The position numbers and the translations under genes were made by a program. This document shows positions 25,301 through 32,232 of a DNA stretch of 64,000 bases, piece by piece. Within the stretch, counting starts at the first letter, position 1. Each line of letters opens with the position of its first letter. The notes beneath the pieces were generated by a model. It saw nothing but the letters and a program-made list of their open reading frames with translations. It was not told where the DNA came from and did no database searches. This DNA is from Euborellia annulipes (Eukaryota > Arthropoda > Insecta > Dermaptera > Anisolabididae): the NCBI GenBank assembly GCA_023213315.1, contig JAKCPI010025700.1, positions 186,001 to 250,000 on the forward strand, written 5' to 3'.

Positions 25301-28300
25301 TCGCTTAACTCCTAAGAGTTCTTCAGAGGACATTCATCGAATAAATTTATTAAGCGATAATGAATCAAGGATAATTAAGTTACAAAGGGAAGATCCCGAT
25401 TTATTTTATATTATAACTAAGCTTGAGATTCCGGAGAAGCCTTCATTTGAGGAAGTCTCTGGAAAAGGATCGAAAATGTTAAAGTTTTGGAGTCAATGGG
25501 GAAGATTAGCATTTCGAAATAATGTTTTGTCTAGAAAATGGGACGAAGAAAATGGTGATATAATTTGGCAAATGGTAATTCCAACTTCATTGGTTAAAGA
25601 AGTCTTAGAACAAATTCATGGTACTCCCTTGTCCGGCCACTTGGGAGTTACAAAAACTTTAGGAAAAGCTAGATCAAGATATTATTGGCCAAATATGGCA
25701 GATGATATTAGATTATATTGTCTTCGTTGTCCATCTTGTAACAAAAGAAAGAACTATGGGAAGAAAGAGATTGCTCCCTTATCATCTTATGCAGCTGGAC
25801 ATCCTCTTCAAAGGGTGTGTATAGACATTTTAGGACCTTTACCTAAAACTTTCAACGGACATAAATATATTTTGGTCATCACTGATCACTTCACTAAATG
25901 GGCTGAAGCATTTCCTCTACAGGATATTGAAGCGGGAACAGTTTCCGAGGTACTAGTAAATGGTTTTATTTGTCGTTTTGGAGCTCCGGATGAAATTCAT
26001 TCTGACCAAGGTCGACAGTTTGAGTCTAGTCTATTCCAGAACTTATGTAAATTATTAGGAATTTTTAAAACTCGAACGACTCCCTATCATCCTCAAAGTG
26101 ATGGTCTAACTGAACGTTTTAATCGCACCTTATGCGATATGCTAAGTCATTTCGTAAATGGCAATCAAGATAATTGGGACGAAAATCTTCAACAAGTAAT
26201 GTTCGCCTATCGTTCGACTCCTCAGGAAACTACAAAGTTTTCTCCTTTTAAGCTGATGTTTGGGAGAGAGGCAAGAATTCCTCTGGACATTGTTTATGGT
26301 CGTCCTGAAACTAAATACGAAAATGTTCCTGATTATATTGAAAAATTGCGGGACAATTTGGTAAAATTCCATGAAAATGCGCGTTCGAAAATTGGGAAAA
26401 GCCAATTTGTTCAAAAGGAATATTATGATCGTAAATGTTTTGGGAAACCGTTTCAGCCAAATGAAAAAGTTTGGTTATTTACGCCTCAAGTGGGTTTACA
26501 TAAAACCAGCAAGTTAGCCCAATTTTGGCAGGGACCCTATATCATTAAGAAAAAGCTTTCGGATGTAACCTACTTAATTGAAGATGTTTTAAATAAAAAA
26601 AGAAAGAAAATTGTTCATCGGAATCGGTTAAAATTATGTTATTCTACCGATGTTACTTCTGATGATCCGATTGATCCCCCTGGTGAGGAGCAAAATATGT
26701 TACTTAATCCTAAATTGTTTGGCTATCCCTCAAGGGAATTTAGACCTTCAAAGGTGCGACATTCCCCATATCCTCAAAGGGAGAGAAAACCACCTCTACG
26801 ATTGGATTTATGAACAACCCTTCAGTTAGATGGCAACTTTTCTTCGGAAGGGGATAATGTTATGATTGAAATGTTTGTTATCGTAACGGATGTTATTTTT
26901 TTGATGTTGTTGATTATTATGATTTTTTGATGAATAAACTGTTTTTCCCTGTCTTCAACTAATTCGTTTTTTTAAATTGATTAAACGTAACACTAATAAA
27001 TAATTGTTTTAATCAAATTTTCGATATGTCATACGAAAGCTTATTTTATGCCCTTTCTAAATATTTGTTTAAAATTTATATAATTTTTTATTCTTTGTAG
27101 TATTTTGACCTTTATTTGCAGATGTCTAAAAGCAATTTTCGCATTATTATTATCTATTTGAGTTCAAACTTGGACGGAATGCAGCTGAATGTGCCCGAAA
27201 CATCAAGAATGAAGTATGGGACGAGAAGACCATCAACGAATCCACGTGCAGTCTCGATACGGCGATCTGGACCTTGAAAATGACCCTCATATCTGATGCC
27301 CACTAGCCAATGAAAATGAGCATTTGAAGGTGTTGAATGAAGCCCATCCTCGCAAAACGACAACAGAGGTTGCTGTCGAGCTTAAAGTTGATCAATCAAC
27401 CGTCGTTTATCATATGAAAAAAATTGGAAATCAAAGTTAGTCATGAGGCTCATTTTCAAGGTCCAGATCGCCGTATCGAAACTTGTGATACCAAAGCTGC
27501 ATCGTAGATTCATTGATGTTTTTCTCCCCATACTTAAATGATAGTGCCCAAGTTTGAATTCATAGAGAAAAATAATGCGAAGTCTTTTTTTGACATGTGC
27601 GAAGTCAAGTTATTATAAAGAATAAAAATTTGTAATAAATTTTAAACAAATATTAAAAAGGGCATAAAATAAGCTTTCCAATGATATATCAAACAATAGA
27701 TTTAATTACAATTATTTATTTGTATAAATTTGGGTTAAATATAAAGAACCTAAAACTTTCATTTATATTGTAATGCACCAACTTAATATGTATATGGAGG
27801 TGTGTACATGTCATTCTTTTATTATAAATCCTAATTCTTATTTCAGAGCTGTAGTAAGAACTCTCTGTGCGCGTAAAATTGCGACAGTAGGAGTCGGATT
27901 TCCAGCTACACCCTTAATGGAAGGACGTATAAGATTTTGTTTATCAGCAGCACACACTAAGGAACAATTAGATAATGTAAGTACATTATACTCCTAATAT
28001 AATTATATATAAAAAAAATAATAAGTCATTTCTCAACAAAGTTATTAAATTAATAATAGAAAGCCTGTTTTTTGTTTTTATAAATGTAATAGAATTAAAT
28101 GGATTTTTGGCTAGCTTTGATCTGTTTTTTCTAATTATTATTTATAATTAGAAACAAAATTTGATGTTTATTTAGTTTCTTTTATGTAATTAAATAAAAC
28201 AAAATTTTGGAATAAACAAAAAGACAAATAAATTGGCGTTAAAAAATGTTATTCTCTAAACCAAGTTTCAACAGCGACGTTAACATTTTACTTTTTAGCA

Positions 28301-28965
28301 CCAGGTGTTAACGATCCATATGAAGATGTTTTCTGCTTGTTCGTGTTTTTACACCTCTTGATTACCTCTCACGCCTAGCGCATTACTAAGCGTTAAACTC
28401 TAAACAAAGTTTTAACAGCGACGCTAACATGTTGGTTTTATCTCAAAGCTGTCAAAATCATAACCTTACTTTTATGTTAAAGTCGCTATTTTTATGCATT
28501 AAATACGGCGTTAAAATATTAAAGGCCCCTCCTAGACATGACATTAATTTTTAACTGTTAACGCTTTGGCGTTAAAGTTTTTGCTTATAGAATAGCAATT
28601 TCAGACAAGGAGGTGTTAAAATGAATTAACGCTGATTTCAAAAGTTAAAAGTGTAACGTCTGCTTAGAGAATAGACTGTAACACTGCTTAACCGTGAGAA
28701 GGCAATCCAAATAAAATAAATAAATTCTCTTGATATTCTTTTTCATCTAATTTTCTATATCAGTAAATTCGATCAATTTAATTTGTCTATGAACGAAGAA
28801 TAGATTTAATTATTATTTGAATTATTTATTACTCAAAAAAAATTTTATTTTCAGGCGCTAGATGTTATTGAAGAAATTGCTAACACACTTGGCTTGAAAT
28901 ATTCACAAAAACCTCGAACCACCAAAGAAATTATTTATGGTCAATTTGAAGAGGAGGAAGATTGA
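11229..28965 (+). CDS. SPTLC2: Serine palmitoyltransferase catalytic (long-chain base) subunit 2, complete gene
   Basis: PLP-dependent alpha-oxoamine synthase that, with SPTLC1, condenses serine and palmitoyl-CoA to 3-ketosphinganine at the ER, the first step of sphingolipid synthesis. Eleven exons join in phase (1983 nt, 660 residues): 11229-11705, 13274-13429, 13538-13692, 13904-14049, 14587-14805, 14996-15159, 15330-15491, 18583-18709, 20959-21094, 27847-27976, 28855-28965. A membrane segment lies at about residues 178-200. The PLP-binding DEAHS is at 445-449, the Schiff-base lysine is K480 in GTFTKSFG, and the conserved GVGFPATP and RFCLSAAHT motifs follow. The N-terminus is about 100 residues longer than in human SPTLC2, in a low-complexity His/Asn-rich stretch. 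All catalytic motifs seen are intact, so the gene appears functional despite 4.9 kb of retrotransposon in intron 9. Confidence 0.95.
12214..12259. repeat. (TA)n microsatellite
   Basis: About 23 TA units directly abutting the left arm of the foldback in intron 1. A shorter TA run abuts the right arm at 12990-13001. Confidence 0.9.
12259..12991. repeat. Long foldback in SPTLC2 intron 1
   Basis: The outer arms (GCGAAGATAAG at 12260, inverse at 12980) continue inward through GACGTTTCGGCTCT, a GAGGCGTGGATTGGT block and a CTCAGAGG...CTCTGAG core centred near 12680. Most of the 730 bp pairs with itself. The left arm carries an extra poly-T/poly-A insert (12548-12614). The reading frames here (12438-12659, 12502-12729, 12636-12878) are mirror products of the palindrome. 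The stem-loop motif occurs twice, inverted (12311-12344 and 12904-12937). Confidence 0.85.
13274..13429 (+). CDS. SPTLC2: SPTLC2 exon 2 (residues 160-211)
   Basis: Acceptor TATTACAG, donor GAG|GTATAT, phase 0 at both ends. Encodes the basic stretch and [15 protein letters not shown], matching the family's FEEtPmlvAvlTY segment, then the hydrophobic membrane helix. Confidence 0.95.
13538..13692 (+). CDS. SPTLC2: SPTLC2 exon 3 (residues 212-263)
   Basis: Acceptor TTCTTTGTAG, donor GA|GTAATT (phase 2). Contains the family-typical [18 protein letters not shown] block. Confidence 0.96.
13904..14049 (+). CDS. SPTLC2: SPTLC2 exon 4 (residues 263-312)
   Basis: Acceptor TTTTTTAG, donor G|GTGAAA (phase 1). 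Encodes [11 protein letters not shown] and the CSTNQEIG motif of the aminotransferase fold. Confidence 0.96.
14205..14510. repeat. Foldback in SPTLC2 intron 4
   Basis: The arms at about 14205-14335 and 14380-14510 are inverted copies (outer GGGGAATTTTTAATTATAGA; inner CTTATTCTGCAGTCGTTATC). Each arm carries one stem-loop motif copy (14280-14313 and 14395-14430). Confidence 0.85.
14587..14805 (+). CDS. SPTLC2: SPTLC2 exon 5 (residues 312-385)
   Basis: Acceptor ATTTTCAG, donor A|GTAAGT (phase 1). Encodes the [12 protein letters not shown] and [19 protein letters not shown] blocks that line the cofactor site in this family. Confidence 0.97.
14996..15159 (+). CDS. SPTLC2: SPTLC2 exon 6 (residues 385-439)
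   Basis: Acceptor ATTTTTAG, donor AAG|GTACCA (phase 0). Contains [17 protein letters not shown] and VFSMEGS, close to the vertebrate sequence. Confidence 0.97.
15330..15491 (+). CDS. SPTLC2: SPTLC2 exon 7 (residues 440-493), PLP lysine
   Basis: Acceptor CATTTTCAG, donor AAA|GTAAAT (phase 0). Holds [20 protein letters not shown] and GTFTKSFG, with the cofactor-binding lysine at residue 480. Confidence 0.98.
15603..16203. mobile_element. Inverted-repeat element in intron 7
   Basis: The ends GGCCGGTTTTTTGATATTTG and the inverse of GGGACGGTTTTTTTGATGTTT bracket about 600 bp. The terminal repeats extend about 35 bp with mismatches. TTAG on both sides may be a target duplication. No transposase is seen, so it is non-autonomous. 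Confidence 0.55.
16343..16372. repeat. (TA)n microsatellite
   Basis: About 15 TA units in intron 7, without a partner structure. Confidence 0.85.
16524..16803. mobile_element. hAT-like non-autonomous element remnant
   Basis: The left end CAATGTTTCCCAACCGG and the right end containing AGTTTGGGAAACTC match the CAGTGTTTCCCAA style of hAT termini. No clear 8-bp duplication was found, so an old or eroded copy. Confidence 0.4.
16855..17045. repeat. Short inverted repeat related to 39125/40359 arms
   Basis: TAGTTAGTCTCCACAAAATG (16889-16908) returns inverted near 16995-17020 (TTTCATTTCGTGGAGACTAA). The GGAGC..GCAGCCAGG leader also occurs at about 39130, indicating a family. Confidence 0.5.
17400..17660 (-). 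repeat. Dispersed repeat copy (R4), intron 7
   Basis: Read on the minus strand it matches 28245-28690 in intron 10 of the same gene and, in part, 43440-43560. The shared blocks contain GTTAAAATATT, TAGACATGACATTAAT and TTAACGCT. No coding frame. Confidence 0.6.
18583..18709 (+). CDS. SPTLC2: SPTLC2 exon 8 (residues 494-536)
   Basis: Acceptor TTTTTTTAG, weak donor G|GTTTTT (phase 1). Encodes [20 protein letters not shown], matching the family's [20 protein letters not shown]. The non-consensus donor is supported by the in-phase join to the next exon. Confidence 0.95.
18866..19390 (+). repeat. R1 copy in SPTLC2 intron 8
   Basis: Opens ACTTTCTCTTTCC and runs through the body to the CATGAATT segment. 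The terminal hairpin is lost where a TA-flanked MITE begins at 19383. Confidence 0.75.
19383..19593. mobile_element. TA-flanked MITE (Tc1/mariner type)
   Basis: Ends CAGTGAGGGACAATATTAAG and its exact inverse, 211 bp, flanked by TA on both sides. An adjacent relative begins immediately at 19596 with CAGTGAGCGCC. Confidence 0.75.
19697..20364. repeat. Near-perfect 668-bp palindrome in SPTLC2 intron 8
   Basis: The two 334-bp arms are symmetrical about 20030/20031 (CACTGT|ACAGTG). Each arm runs from the centre through CCCACCCATGCGTTTT, ACGCCAAAATTAAGTCCCAT and TTTAGGCCTAA to ACTACAAGTCAACTC. Few differences are visible: some poly-A/T lengths and single bases. The centre is where two CAGTGAG element ends meet at a TA. 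Confidence 0.85.
20366..20745. repeat. Inverted repeat with stem-loop motif pair
   Basis: The arms at about 20366-20480 and 20618-20735 are inverted copies (AATCAGATCTTTATTA outside, CAGGTCTACAAAGTA inside) around AT-rich sequence. The stem-loop motif occurs in each (20434-20463, 20634-20661). It is followed by another copy of the ACTACAAGTCAACTC arm end. Confidence 0.75.
20959..21094 (+). CDS. SPTLC2: SPTLC2 exon 9 (residues 536-581)
   Basis: Acceptor AATTTTTAG, donor GG|GTGAGT (phase 2). Encodes [20 protein letters not shown] and [16 protein letters not shown]. Confidence 0.96.
21289..21973 (-). pseudogene. Tc1/mariner-like transposon remnant with decayed transposase
   Basis: Imperfect terminal repeats (GGCCAAAATCCGGACAA; CCGGTCAAAATCCGAGC) bracket about 690 bp. 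On the minus strand the C-terminal third of a transposase is readable: an HVWSLSETQ block and the end [18 protein letters not shown] (21601-21416). Upstream codons are interrupted by stops and frameshifts, and the catalytic N-terminal two thirds are mostly missing. Not capable of making a full transposase. Confidence 0.75.
22110..22245 (+). repeat. 5' LTR of the gypsy element
   Basis: 136 bp, begins TGTTATGATTG and ends CGTAACA, with TGTTA/TAACA as terminal inverted repeats. It has a seven-T run where the 3' LTR has six. Confidence 0.93.
22246..22260 (+). promoter_or_regulatory. Primer-binding region of the gypsy element
   Basis: AATTGGTGGCAGCGG directly follows the 5' LTR, the position where a tRNA 3' end primes minus-strand synthesis. 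The cognate tRNA was not identified. Confidence 0.6.
22270..23133 (+). CDS. gag: Gag polyprotein of the gypsy element
   Basis: 287 residues from ATG 22270, 24 bp after the 5' LTR. The middle resembles a retrotransposon capsid ([27 protein letters not shown] context). A single CCHC zinc knuckle lies near the C-terminus (C265, C268, H273, C278), the nucleic-acid-binding part of nucleocapsid. No stops or frameshifts. The stop at 23131 precedes pol, whose frame is -1 relative to gag and open from 23115. Confidence 0.93.
   Translation: MPRRNRQSRTGIRNDSEDREMDETERPREKSHPTKPVVHPRCFDGSTPFEDWLAHFEVVSKVNAWDDASKSLFLPVYLTGDAAKKYNMIKGPFKDFKDLCDLLSQNLYPKELIELNKIAFEAKIREPGENLYKLGQDIRVMARRAYPSDSDDFIDRISKEQFIKSLGNCQLRFLVKMAKPENLEDSIRQSLEIEALIKAETLGAKSKGVFSLNENENKDEKKVDSENILPLINQNMKLMESSLNVMKEVAESLKELRRDRSSLTCWFCNQRGHVKSNCLKFKQQENK
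23157..26813 (+). CDS. pol: Pol polyprotein of the gypsy element (PR-RT-RNase H-IN)
   Basis: Open for 1218 codons from 23157; the first ATG is at 23214 and the frame is open back to 23115, overlapping the gag end by about 19 nt. In order: aspartic protease with DSG (residues 34-36), reverse transcriptase with YLDD (451-454), RNase H with DTDASD near 600, and integrase with an HHCC finger (about 820-860, CPSC at its end) and D-D-E residues near 890, 949 and 985. The domain order PR-RT-RH-IN is that of Ty3/gypsy. Expression probably needs a -1 frameshift or reinitiation; no canonical slippery heptamer is evident. Appears full length and undamaged. Confidence 0.95.
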   Translation: MLTPLFSGASKNNFFNSIYMKAIIHNKVIFMLIDSGSPFSLLREDIWKDLEGNCSIVSSTKELISATGNSIGVVGESKIDFEIGKRNYSHTFIITSELTQNCIIGIDFLLKYNCMLNFSSGKLTIGDEEVPFLTNELDQNLIFNVIISEKTVIPENHEVILMCSLDCEDNMDQDGIFEPLPSFIEKHNVIPARILAEPKKGKIPIRIINTSGTKTLFPGTRVGSFEVGLISEDLLPDQEEENKSVFNLFNFEGTKLSRDQIEQIKSLLNEFSDICSRGSHDLGKTHLTYHNIDTGAASPIKHHPRRIAYHKKQEVRKIVGDLLDQGIIQESNSPWSSPIVLVKKKDGSTRFCIDYRTLNNVTIKDSYPLPRIDDLFDALAEAKLFSTLDMVSGYWQIEVDPKDRVKTAFTTGDGLYEFRVMPFGLCNAPATYQRLMDMVLKGLKWETTLVYLDDVIIFSSDFEEHLKRLKEVFLRLRKAGLKVKPSKCSLFRDRVVYLGHIISSEGISTDPDKCQVIKDWPQPLNINQLRSFLGFVSYYRRFIKDLAKISAPLYKLCEKNKSFIWDEFCEESFKKLKIILSSPPILAHPRREGIFILDTDASDFAIGGVLSQIQEGEEKVVHFGSKILSKAERRYSVTRKELLAVITFIKKFKYYLGDEKFMVRTDHSALQWLYNFKDPEGQVARWLEMLASFNFEVIHRAGKLHMNADSLSRLPRLTPKSSSEDIHRINLLSDNESRIIKLQREDPDLFYIITKLEIPEKPSFEEVSGKGSKMLKFWSQWGRLAFRNNVLSRKWDEENGDIIWQMVIPTSLVKEVLEQIHGTPLSGHLGVTKTLGKARSRYYWPNMADDIRLYCLRCPSCNKRKNYGKKEIAPLSSYAAGHPLQRVCIDILGPLPKTFNGHKYILVITDHFTKWAEAFPLQDIEAGTVSEVLVNGFICRFGAPDEIHSDQGRQFESSLFQNLCKLLGIFKTRTTPYHPQSDGLTERFNRTLCDMLSHFVNGNQDNWDENLQQVMFAYRSTPQETTKFSPFKLMFGREARIPLDIVYGRPETKYENVPDYIEKLRDNLVKFHENARSKIGKSQFVQKEYYDRKCFGKPFQPNEKVWLFTPQVGLHKTSKLAQFWQGPYIIKKKLSDVTYLIEDVLNKKRKKIVHRNRLKLCYSTDVTSDDPIDPPGEEQNMLLNPKLFGYPSREFRPSKVRHSPYPQRERKPPLRLDL
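26846..26857 (+). promoter_or_regulatory. Polypurine tract of the gypsy element
   Basis: GGAAGGGGATAA sits immediately before the 3' LTR, the expected priming site for plus-strand synthesis. Confidence 0.7.
26858..26992 (+). repeat. 3' LTR of the gypsy element
   Basis: 135 bp, identical to the 5' LTR except one fewer T in a T-run; followed by the duplicated CTAA. Confidence 0.93.
27110..27575 (+). pseudogene. mariner transposase fragment
   Basis: Plus-strand frames spell the start of a mariner transposase: an [15 protein letters not shown] opening and, after a frameshift, a [24 protein letters not shown] helix-turn-helix. Stops, a frame break and deletion of the catalytic domain make it dead. 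It lies in the loop of the foldback at 22046-27770, with short inverted flanks (TTGAGTTCAAACTTGG-like). Confidence 0.75.
27847..27976 (+). CDS. SPTLC2: SPTLC2 exon 10 (residues 581-624)
   Basis: Acceptor TTATTTCAG, donor AAT|GTAAGT (phase 0). Encodes [20 protein letters not shown] and [11 protein letters not shown], conserved C-terminal family motifs. Confidence 0.97.
28245..28690 (+). repeat. Dispersed repeat copy (R4), intron 10
   Basis: Inverted relative to the intron 7 copy (17400-17660). It contains repeated GTTAACRC-type words and two tandemly similar blocks (CTAAACNAAGTTTNAACAGCG near 28256 and 28396). Confidence 0.6.
28855..28965 (+). CDS. SPTLC2: SPTLC2 exon 11 (residues 625-660 and stop)
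   Basis: Acceptor TTATTTTCAG. Encodes [19 protein letters not shown] and an acidic tail ending EEEED before TGA at 28963-28965. Confidence 0.95.
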   Translation, partial: ALDVIEEIANTLGLKYSQKPRTTKEIIYGQFEEEED

Positions 28966-29052
28966 GAAGAATTCACGTTTAGTGGAAATTGTTAAATTTT
29001 TTAATTTAATTTGCGAGACAATCTAAAGGATTCAAAATAATAGTTTTGATAT

Positions 29053-29058
29053 AATAAA
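29053..29058 (+). promoter_or_regulatory. SPTLC2: Likely SPTLC2 polyadenylation signal
   Basis: AATAAA 88 bp after the stop codon, the first canonical hexamer downstream. Confidence 0.55.
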
Positions 29059-29099
29059 CAAGCATAAATATAATGATTTGAAAGTTTGCTTCAAATTTA

Positions 29100-30150
29100 A
29101 AGATTAGAAGGTACAAAGACCAAAAAAAATAACCTGCGAATTATTAACAAAAATATTGCTCAAGATTTCTGTTATTAAAATCAAAGCATTTATAGATATT
29201 GTTTTTTTTTTTTTGAGCTATATTTTTTATTTAAATTTATTTTAACAAGAAATACATGAACCACTAATGAGTTCATTTTTGTTTTTTTAGTTTTAATTTA
29301 TTAATAATTCACTAATATTTCATTAAAAATAATATGGAAAATGCGGAAATATTATCTTTCTAAAGCTCGCCTAGTGAGGACGGAAATTTTTCACAAAAAA
29401 AAAAAATCGGGTACCTATTTGACTTTCTTTTAATGGATTCTTCTTTTACACAGTATATATATTAACCAAAAACCAAAGATTAAAACAGCCTGACTCTCTA
29501 AAGGAAGAAGAAGAGTTATAAGACTTAATTTCATTTTAAATTAAGTAGATAGAATAAACTTTAAATTTAACGGAAAAAATATATCCACCGAATAATATTT
29601 ATATAGGAGAGATGAATCAAATTTAAAACGACTTTACTATTAAATTTTTTATTATAGATTATAAAAGAAAATTTTTCACTTTTTTTTCTATGAATTTTTA
29701 TGACCCGAATATGTCAACTAGCTATCACTGGCGCTTTAAAAATCTAGATTATGCTTACATCACATGTTCTTCATTATATAATAAAAAACGACCCTCTTAA
29801 AAAAAAATTCACAGAAAAGGAAAAAATATTTTTGTAAAATAAAATTATAATAAAAAATTAAGTTGATTTAAAATTTGATCCAGCCACGTTTGAGTCTCTC
29901 TAGTCCTGCATTTTTCTTCTATCATATATATATCATCTCTTATTTTATAGTTTTCTAGATCTTTTTAAGTCGAAAGAAAAAGTTTTTATTTTTTGAGAAG
30001 ATGAGTTAGGCTGCATTAAAAGAAAGTTTGGTTGTTAAATAACTATATCTCATCATGTCTAAATATATTTATTGTCATTATTTAGAAAGTTTTTTTGTGC
30101 AAAAAGTTAAAAATTAAAGAGGAAGTTTATTATTATGCTCATGATATATA
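29100..30150. other. AT-rich intergenic sequence
   Basis: No gene, RNA gene or clear element boundary seen. Confidence 0.45.
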
Positions 30151-30263
30151 TATGTTACGCCGAATTGGCGAAATTGCATGAAATCGGCAAAATTTTGCCG
30201 TTTTGTCTCAAAAGCTAACCCAACCGAAGCTGTGAGTTCCTTAAAGTTGATTAAAATTTTTTT

Positions 30264-30437
30264 TACTTTCTCTTACCTATGTATATATGTAATATATATA
30301 TATAGAGAGAGAAAGTATTGGATTCATGTCAAAAATTCGATGTCGAGATTTTGATGGATCTTCACGTTTTGAGGTCCCCTGAATCCAAAAAAGTGGTTTT
30401 CGCGACATGGTCTGTCTGTCTGTGTGTGTGTGTGTGG

Positions 30438-30472
<35 letters not shown>

Positions 30473-30980
30473 TGTGTGTCTGTGAACAAAATATCTCAAG
30501 AACGAAAAGAGCTAGGAAGTTGAAATTTTATATTTAAGTTAGGCACCCCCATGGGACGTGACACGAAGCTTTTGAACAAAATCGACCAAAAAGTACTAGC
30601 ACTTTACTGATTCACTTTTTCAGTTTTTTTCGATTTTCTCAAAATTTGCTCCAACGATTTTTTTTTAAATTCAAAAATCAATTATTTTTTAGATTCTCTA
30701 TAAAATGTATATTCTCATTTTGTGATTGAAATCTTCTGAAGACCACTTTACTCTTGTACTCCATAGAAAAGATAGGAGAAATGGTTGCCATGGTATCAAA
30801 ATATAAATATTTTCCCATACTTATAAATTTTACATCTTGAATTCAATTGTACCCTACTGTCGGAAACTAAATACATGTCGACACAAAAAATCTGGTGTGA
30901 CAAGCACAGTACACAACTTTCGATTACCGAAGGTAAGAGGGAAGTTGTGTGCTGTGCGCCAGTCACACCAGATTTTTTCT
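30264..30980 (+). repeat. R1 copy, complete with terminal hairpin
   Basis: Opens ACTTTCTCTTACC at 30265 and includes an expanded (GT)n/(GTCT)n tract at 30415-30485. It ends in the hairpin at 30886-30977. The short frame at 30277-30489 (poly-Thr-His) is produced by the GT tract. Confidence 0.8.
30886..30977. repeat. R1 terminal hairpin
   Basis: AATCTGGTGTGACAAGCAC pairs with its inverse across about 90 bp, with a TTACCGAAGGTAA apex. Other copies: 3484-3571, 44240-44327 and 59200-59288; a half copy at 42786-42831. Confidence 0.85.
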
Positions 30981-31013
30981 TATAGTCCAAGAGCTGGCGA
31001 CAAAAATGAGCAA

Positions 31014-31672
31014 GAGTTTCTGAAGGCTAATATTTTCAGAATAGGTTGCATTTTAGTGATGGAAAGATACTCTAGAGTCAGCACTTTCAGTACCTGGTCG
31101 TTTAGCTGGAATAAGCCGGTAAAGTTGCGTGAAAATGGTTTTTCGTAAATATCTCGAAAACTATGCAGTTTTCCGCAAAAATTCATCTATACAAAAATAA
31201 TCGAAATTAAATTACAAACAAAAATGATCTAGTACATAATCACGGTAAAGTGAACGTTTCGGGAGATATAGAGCAGCGGTTTCCGACCCGTGGGCCGCGG
31301 ACGTCTAAGAAAAGATAAAAATTATACATATTTATATAAAATTATTAGGGTCCGGCCGAAACAAGATTTTCAGCCCAAACCATAACCGAAACCGAAACTT
31401 GTATTTCCTACACAAAATTCATATCATTTTTTTTTTTTGTGAGCGAGGTCTCATCCCATCTTTTTCAAACTCAGGTTTCGGCTAGTTTTTGGCCGAAACC
31501 GAAACCAGGAAAACCGCAAAATTTTCGAGATATTTGAGAAAAATCATCTTCCCGCAACTTTACCGGCTTATTCCCGCTAAACTTCCCGGTACTGCAAGTG
31601 CTGACTCTAGAGTATCTTTCCATCACTAAAATGCAACCTATTCTGAAAATATTAGCCTTCAGAACACTTGCC
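31014..31672. repeat. Foldback with about 170-bp arms
   Basis: The arms at 31014-31185 and 31485-31672 are inverted copies (TCTGAAGGCTAATATTTTCA outside, TATCTCGAAAA inside). The loop contains a hAT-type end (GCAGCGGTTTCCGACCC, 31274). Mirror-image frames come from both arms. Confidence 0.8.
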
Positions 31673-31869
31673 AATTTTTGAAGCCAGTTCTACGACTATA
31701 AGGAGAACCTAACTGCAACGGACCGAAACAGAACAAAAGAATAGTTGCAAAAATAAACGCATAGAAAGCGCTACAGGCGTTGCCCATTTCGTGAAATAGG
31801 CAAACATTTTGTTACCTATTTCATGAAATCGGCAAAATTTTGCTCCCTGTCTGAGGTTCGTTTTCTGTT

Positions 31870-32197
31870 CGTAAATCAAGAAGGGCCACTCCCCAGTTTC
31901 TTGTGCAATTAGTAATGTAATGGGATCTCTTTCAGTGTGGCAAGTGGTTTGAGTTATATCAGTATTATAAATCTCATCTGATTGGAAGTTGATTAGGTCT
32001 GCGCGTTGTGTGATGCCAACCAGGGCGGATTAAAAGGGGGGGGGGGGGGGCCCCCCCCCCCCCCACACAAAATTATCAAAAATATAATAATAATTAAAAA
32101 AAAAAATTTATGCTTTTTTTTCATTTTTATTTTTTTTTTTACTTATTAATTAAAATAAATAAAAAAGAGAAAAAGGGAATAAACATCCCCCCAATCC

Positions 32198-32232
<35 letters not shown>

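Larger units (their letters stand above)
22110..26992 (+). mobile_element. Ty3/gypsy LTR retrotransposon, structurally intact
   Basis: 4883 bp: 5' LTR 22110-22245, primer-binding region, gag, pol (protease, RT, RNase H, integrase), polypurine tract and 3' LTR 26858-26992. The 4-bp duplication CTAA flanks it (22106-22109, 26993-26996). LTRs are only about 135 bp and differ by one T in a T-run. With both ORFs open this indicates a recent insertion. No env-like ORF. It lies in intron 9 of SPTLC2 in the sense orientation. Confidence 0.95.
22046..27770. repeat. Mariner-containing foldback, split by the gypsy insertion
   Basis: Sequence just left of the gypsy element (ATTTAACCCAAAT..., 22088-22109) continues at 26993-27105, and the whole returns inverted at about 27605-27765 (GCATAAAATAAGCTTTCC; ATTTGGGTTAAATAT). 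The retrotransposon therefore landed in the left arm of a pre-existing foldback that encloses a mariner fragment. Confidence 0.7.

Noticed and set aside
23624..26414. Minus-strand frames antisense to pol
   Set aside because: Shadow frames of the intact pol gene.
26814..26857. env-like gene in the gypsy element
   Set aside because: Only 44 bp separate the pol stop from the 3' LTR.
30277..30489. 70-codon Thr/His-repeat frame
   Set aside because: Translation of a GT/GTCT microsatellite inside R1.
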